From the NCBI GenBank assembly GCA_003952965.2, contig CM025854.1, positions 15,664,247 to 15,728,246 of the forward strand: a DNA stretch of 64,000 bases, in the 5' to 3' direction. This document shows, piece after piece, positions 58,847 through 64,000 of the stretch. Under the pieces are notes generated by a model that made no database searches, was not told where the DNA came from, and saw nothing but the letters and a program-made list of their open reading frames with translations. Position 1 is the stretch's first letter, and every line of letters starts with the position of its first letter. The DNA comes from Morella rubra (lineage: Eukaryota; Streptophyta; Magnoliopsida; Fagales; Myricaceae). The position numbers were made by a program, and so were the translations under genes.

Positions 58847-59577
58847 TAGAGGTGGTTAACGGTAGTGTGGGTGAGGGTTTGGCAAAAACTGTCACCGTCA
58901 TCATAATTGACGGAATCACATATTTGATACCGCCACCGCACCGCTAAGGCACGATAACCGCCTTTGCCGGTGACGGTATTAACTATAACGGTTATACGAT
59001 AAACGCTTAAACCGTGTAATCGTTAGGCAAATGGATTTTTATTTTTTCACTGTTTGTGCTGTTTTCCTTGGGCTTTGGACCATTAAGATCATTTGATACC
59101 CATATATAAGCAACAAATATAATCATTCAAATATCATAATCTGTTTAAATTTTCAACATAATATCATAATCAATAATCATATAAAATGGACAAATATCAT
59201 AACTTATTCAAACATAATATCATAAACATTAATACTTATAACAAATATAGCTGTCAAAAAGTTCAACATAATATCATATTCAAATATAAAGACTAAAGTC
59301 AAATAAAAGTGTCCAACAATGATATAAACCAACTAATATATTCTAATAAAAACCCAACAAAAGTATGTAACATAATCAATAATCATCTCAAGTATCAACT
59401 AAGGGTGGTTAATGGTAGTGTAGGTGATGGTTTGGCGAAAACCATTACCGCCACCGCAATTGACGGAATTACAAATTTGACACTGCCACCACACCATTAA
59501 GGAACAATAACCGCACTTACAGGTTATGGTACTGATAGCAGTTAAACCACCACGACCGATGCAAATGAGCACCCCTA
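58847..59577. mobile_element. hAT-like non-autonomous element inside the CACTA transposase
   Basis: 731 bp, TAGAGGTGGTTAACGG at the left and ...TGAGCACCCCTA at the right, flanked by near-identical 8-bp duplications. The transposase DUF4218 reading frame is coherent on both outer sides. The interior has two diverged copies of an end-like block (58847-58990 and about 59399-59560; GGTGGTTAAxGGTAGTGT..., CCGCCACCGC...), so the element contains an internal duplication. It encodes no transposase. Confidence 0.8.
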
Positions 59578-59585
59578 CAACCTGT
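59578..59585. repeat. target site duplication CAACCTGT, right
   Basis: See 58839-58846; one mismatch. Confidence 0.75.
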
Positions 59586-61190
59586 GTATTATTGCCGGTA
59601 ACAGTCGCTGCAACAAGACGTGTGAGTCGTGACTCTTCATACCCCTTATCTTCCTTTCTTTTACATTTACGCACTGAGATATATTAGAGGCATATCCATC
59701 TGAAAACTTGACACCCTTCAGCCATTCTTAACACTTCTTATGTTCATCATTTGTTAAAGTAAAAAATGCTTGAGGCATCACCTCATGCTGACCCCTAACC
59801 TGCAAATGCAACTCATTTTTAATGCACATTAATGCCAAGTCCCTCCAAGCACTAGCATTGTCCTTCGTCTTACCATCGACGTTCATCAAAGTTCCAACAC
59901 ATTGTTACAAATATTCTTCTTTATATGCATGACGTCCAAATTATGTCGAAATTTCAAATCTGACCAATACGGCAACTCAAAGAACATGCTGCGCTTCGTC
60001 CAGCTTAACTCATTTTCAGCCCGTTTTCTCTTCTTTTGAGTCTTCCCAAACGAACATAACAGGCTACCGATTCAAGTTGTTGAAGTATCTCCTCTCCAGT
60101 GACTTCTTTAGACGCTGCTCTAAACTCTTTTTTTCCCGTCAAATATGTCGACATCAAGGCTCCATTTATGCGTTGTAGGCAAATACCGACAATGTCCTAA
60201 AAAATAATGTTTGAAATAATGTTTTAACAAAAACAACGTTGTGTTCGCATTGCAATTAGTGGCATACTAACCATCCTTTTGTACTCAAACCCGAGAGATT
60301 ACCATAAGCCGGGAAGTCATTTATTGTCCAAAGTAAAGCAACATGTAACTTGAACAAACTTGACACTGCCGCATCGTATGTATGCTCTCCATTTTTCCTT
60401 AAGTCCTTCATCTCATCTATCAAAGGCTGTAAGTAGATGTCAATATCATTTTCATGACTTCTTGGACCCGGAATAAGCAATGAAAGCATGTAACTTGAAT
60501 CCTTCATACACTTCCAGTGCGTCATATTATATGGAATTAGTACCACTAGCCATATAATATACGATAAGTTCATGTTGCCAAGGAAATTGAACCCATCAGA
60601 TGTCAAACCCAACCAGACGTTTCGAGATTCCTGATCAAAGCATTCATAATTTTGATCGAGGTCCTTCCATACCACAGAGTCTGCAGGATGCCATATCACC
60701 CCACCTTCAACCATACGCTTTTCTTGGTGCCACGCGTATCCGTTGCCGTTTGCCTTTGATAGAAACAATCGTTGCAACCTAGGTTTCAAGGAAAATGCTG
60801 CTGCACTTTTTGATAAACCTTTGATTTGCTATTTTGACTGTATTTCCACCTCGATGCCCAACACTCTTCTAACTCACTGTGCTCCTTCCAAAATAGTACA
60901 CAATTATTTAAGCACGCATGTATGTTATCATAGCTAAATCCCAAACTCTTTCTTAACTTTTTCGCCTTATAATAACATTTAGGAAGTATCTCCCTCTCGG
61001 GTAGTGCATCTTTTATCAATCCCAACACATTTTCAAACGCTTTTACAGTCAAATTATTTTCCGATTTCACATAAAGTAACCTAATAACGAAGGAGAACTT
61101 CAAGGACTTCTTACACTCATGGATACAACTTAATGCTGAATGTGTATCCGAAGGACAAATGAAGATTTGCATCGAAATTTCTAAACACAT

Positions 61191-62480
61191 CTGTCATAAT
61201 AGCAAATACAATTACGCACATTACGGATATTATAAACTAAAACTGTTCATAATGTGGACAATTCAAGAATTACACCGAGTTCGTTATCCGAACTCGGTGT
61301 AATTCTTAAACGGGGCTAAAGCTACTAAATGAATGCGTGAAACATAACAACAAAAACCATTCGCACGGAGTCAGAATTGTCCGAACCATACATATGAGCA
61401 TTCGAAAGGCTTTAGCAAAGCGTCTGAACCAAACTGGACAAACCATAATCAGTCCGGACTACGATTGTTGAACAACATTGTTCTTCGACGAACAAATGCC
61501 AAAATCTTAACAAAATCATCCAAAAATCAACCCAAATCGCAAACACTTTAATATAAACACATCACAACCAACCTTAAACTCTATTGCTATCATTTTAGAC
61601 CCTAAAAATTTGAAAAATATATGCTTTGATATCCTAAAATCCATGCTTTTCATTCTAAAATAAATAAAATTTTGAACCCACTAATCTCACATGCAATCCA
61701 ATGTGAAATCTTCCTTGAGTTGCTTATTCTACCCCCTTTTCAGATTGAATACCTAAAATCAGCTCCCCTTTTCTTCTTTTCCTCAAATCTCAAATATTCT
61801 AATTTTTTCTCGTTATTTCGTACTGTCTGCGATTTCCCCCCTCTTTCATCTGCATAAAACCCGTTTGGACGCCCTTAAGAACGTGCGAATGCCTATGTGT
61901 CTAAGTTTTTGAGGGAATTCATTGCCGACGAAAATTTCATTCCGTCTGCATGGACACTTTTCCATTTGAACGGTTTCTTATAGTTGAAGACACCATTTTA
62001 GAAATTCTCAAACGACAATGTTTCTACATATGCATGCAAGCAAATGATCATAAATGAATCTGTCCGGACGGAATCAAATGTCGGTTGGATGATTGTTTTA
62101 TACAATACGACAGTGTTCGGCCTCACAGTAAACCGTTCGAATGGTTTTTAATGATCTAATTTATTTTATAGCTCATACGATTCAATTTATTATCATGTTT
62201 TAAATAACCAAAGTGTGTTAATAACAAATATAAACCTAAGTGTGTTCGTGACAAGTATATTAGTCACAAATATAAACCCAAGTGTGTTAGATAGTAGTTT
62301 TAAAGTTTGAAGAAGTGTAACGAAATGAGAAACACAACATAAATTAACATGTTGTAGTAAGGATGAATAAATAAAAATAATATAACTGAAATCACATAAT
62401 TATATCAAATGTCGTCAAAACATAATATAAACGAAACAATATAAAATAAATCCAGATACATGTCCTTAAAACATAATATA
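61191..62480. other. non-coding interior of the CACTA element
   Basis: No gene. It is rich in TTCGAAC, GTCCGAAC, GTCCGGAC and related words and contains the perfect hairpin at 61265-61307. Confidence 0.45.
61265..61307. repeat. perfect 19-bp-stem hairpin
   Basis: Arms 61265-61283 and 61289-61307 (AAGAATTACACCGAGTTCG and its reverse complement) around the loop TTATC. No base is mismatched. Confidence 0.95.
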
Positions 62481-62484
62481 AAAA

Positions 62485-63770
62485 AAATAAGATAAACTAC
62501 TGCTCCTCATCCGTGAGATGTAGAATCTCACATACACACCTCATGTGCTCCTCCATCTCACCGACCCGCAAAGGCAAGGCATGTAACTTTGCACCAAATG
62601 TCACGACCTTCATATCAGATCGAATTGCATCCACCTCTTTCTTCCCCTGAGAGTCCTACTGGTTGACCTTACTTTCCTGAGCCGAAAGCCGAGCATTGAT
62701 ATCACTCAGCATCTAATGAGTAGGCCACATGACCGCTCACACAGTCGCACTTAGCTTGGTCTTCAGATCCTCCACCTAACTCGGTTGCTCTGCCTGAAGT
62801 CCATGGGTTGAGCTCTGACTAGGATCTCGCTCTTCAGTCTTGCGAGGCTACTTCTGTCGTCTACCAAAAGCTGCCCGCACGGTACTCAACACTCGGTGTG
62901 TTTGGGCTATGGAACACGAAAGGGTAGTCTTGTTGATCAGCCCAAGTGGATACTCTTTTGTCTCGTCAGGACCCTTAGGTACTAGCATAGCGTGGAGGAA
63001 TTGAGTTAGTAGAACACCGTACGACCGGGAAATGACTGTATCATGTGAAAGGGCCTCTATACGGACAGTCTGGAATATGTATGATGCCAGATCAACTGGC
63101 ACCCCCCATGCAACCAAGTACATAAACTCGACCTGGTGAAGAGAAAGCTCAATCTTGTGATTCTTTGAGTCGATGTAGTAGAATAGGTTCAGGTGCATGA
63201 TCTACTAAAAAGGAAGCAGCTGCCCATATTGCATGTTGCATCCCTCCAAAATAACTGTATCCGAACCTAGCATCGTCTAGAATACTTCAGCTTTTGGAGG
63301 CCGGCCATCCTCAAAAAGCGGTAACTTAGGGAATCCTGCCACAGCCCATGAACCTCGCTAGCTTGTTTGGTGAGAACATGACCTAGGTGTTACAGACGGT
63401 GAACTCCCAACCAAGCTCTAAGTCATCGGGCACCCGAAGAATAATGGCATAGAATTCCCGCACCATATCTATGGATACAGAGCATGTCCTCTAAAGGAAC
63501 GGTACCCAACCTGCCTGCTCCACCACCTTCGGAAGCGTCTGATTCTTAAATTGAAAATCCTTGAAATCAGCCAAGGCAATCTGCCGCTCGATAACGATCA
63601 ACGGGGACATAATGATCGCCTAATGCTTCTCCACCGATAGGGCTGGAGCTGGCTCGGGATTTGCCTGGCTGCTGGAAGTCTCGGTATCTAAATGCAGACA
63701 CTTGCTCATTTTTTTTAATATGCACAAAGGCGTTCGCATGGAAGAAAACAACATTTGCAGAGTTAGACAA
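62485..63770 (-). pseudogene. plant transposon protein-like ORF with coiled-coil tail, decayed
   Basis: On the minus strand, broken frames run from about 63710 (MSKCLHLDTETSSSQ). They pass through DMVREFYAIILRVPDDLELGWEFTV and MFSPNKLARFMG to LSLHQVEFMYLVAWGVPVDLASYIFQTVR (62848-63198). The tail is ALPLRVGEMEEHMRCVCEILHLTDEEQ near 62500. The order of an FYA-type block, a helical hydrophobic block and a charged coiled-coil tail resembles the ORF at 7190. Whether it belongs to the CACTA element or to another nested element is unclear. Confidence 0.45.
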
Positions 63771-64000
63771 GCCATTCGCATGGTTAAGACACCGTTCACA
63801 AAGTTAGTCCTCCGTGCAAACGGATGACATATATACAAAACACTTAGTGAAAACAACGACGATTTCACCAACAATGTCCCAACAACGATCGACTACTGTT
63901 CGAACGGGGAACATAGAAAAATTATTCAAATTAAATATAAACATGCGTTCGGACTGATTGGATAAAGTGTCCGGGTACTTTCAAAATGACAACGTATCCC

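Larger units (their letters stand above)
57436..61190 (-). pseudogene. CACTA tnp2 transposase with DUF4218 and DUF4216 domains
   Basis: Reading from 61190 down: a degenerate C...C region with LGFSYDNIHACLNNCVLFWKEH, then after a frame change LQRLFLSKANG..WHQEKRMVEGGVIWHPADSVVWKD and LGLTSDGFNFLGNMNLSY. The tnp2 core continues with CMKDSSYMLSLLIPGPRSHENDIDIYLQPLIDEMKDL and LLWTINDFPAYGNLSGLSTKGWL. SMFFELPYWSDLKFRHNLDVMHIKKNI lies at about 59900-60000. DUF4218 is split by an insertion (HDSHVLLQRLLP right of it, LLGNEVYTALIELNLF left of it) and ends near 58320. DUF4216 (KWYKDDPFVLA, QVFYIDDMKLGGHWKIV) is at about 57540-58013. Frameshifts, stops and the insertion make it inactive. Confidence 0.85.
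56430..64000 (-). mobile_element. CACTA (En/Spm) transposon, one end in window
   Basis: The 3' terminal repeat CACTACAAGAAAAATCAC starts at 56430. It is followed by subterminal TTTGTCACCCAAA/TTTGGGTGACAAA motifs in both orientations, including a hairpin of 56445-56455 with 56470-56480. Antisense ORFs for a TnpA-like protein and a tnp2 transposase follow in the expected order. No matching TTTTTCTTGTAGTG was found up to 64000, so the other end is outside the window or lost. The right limit given is the window edge. Confidence 0.75.

Noticed and set aside
1..64000. CRISPR arrays, operons, prophage or bacterial attachment sites
   Set aside because: The window is a plant nuclear sequence. The regularly spaced palindromes in the LTR are too short and lack unique spacers of constant length.

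Overview
The window is nuclear DNA of a eudicot plant, probably a woody one. The evidence is intron-split genes with GT/AG junctions, a plant snakin (GASA) peptide gene, an adenine-DNA glycosylase with plant-style exons, and layers of plant LTR retrotransposons, CACTA and hAT elements. I cannot name the species. A run of exactly 1000 N at 44231-45230 is an assembly gap of unknown true size.

Bases 1-23400 are almost entirely nested retrotransposons. A decayed Ty3/gypsy element (about 869-5430) carries a Copia solo LTR (1815-3091, 5-bp target duplication) inside its gag zinc-knuckle region. It is cut off at about 5430, where sequence switches to the 3' part of a Copia pol followed by an envelope-like ORF (7190-8290). 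Two gag heads of related Copia elements follow (10220-10894 and 11445-11653). The second is interrupted by a complete Sirevirus-type Copia element (11654-21615) flanked by AAGTG. That element has 1.26-1.28 kb LTRs, a PBS, gag, pol, an envelope-like ORF and several polypurine motifs, but its ORFs carry frameshifts and stops. It holds arrays of the 10-bp palindrome GTGTCGACAC both in the LTRs and between pol and the envelope-like ORF.

Bases 23400-45230 hold host genes. Two decayed tandem copies of a cinnamoyl-CoA/phenylacetaldehyde reductase-like gene (23465-25535; 26819-28130) are followed by a seven-exon MUTYH (MutY) gene on the minus strand (28420-35807). Most of MUTYH, its upstream region and part of its intron 5 are repeated as a nearly perfect inverted copy: arms 30810-37471 and 37572-44230 around a 100-bp spacer. 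The second arm stops exactly at the N gap inside a (CT)n tract, so the second MUTYH copy lacks its last two exons. This is either a very recent palindromic duplication or an assembly artefact, and it is the most consequential observation in the window.

Bases 45231-64000 begin with the end of one CACTA transposon. A gene-poor stretch with several MITEs and an intact two-exon snakin/GASA gene (52155-52588) follows, then a 249-bp tandem duplication and an antisense remnant of the same gypsy family. From 56430 to at least the end of the window lies a second CACTA element with an antisense tnp2-type transposase. A hAT-like non-autonomous element (58847-59577) interrupts that transposase. The likely functional host genes are the left MUTYH copy (base-excision repair, removing A opposite 8-oxoG) and the secreted snakin peptide. 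They are neighbours by position only, with no sign of joint function.
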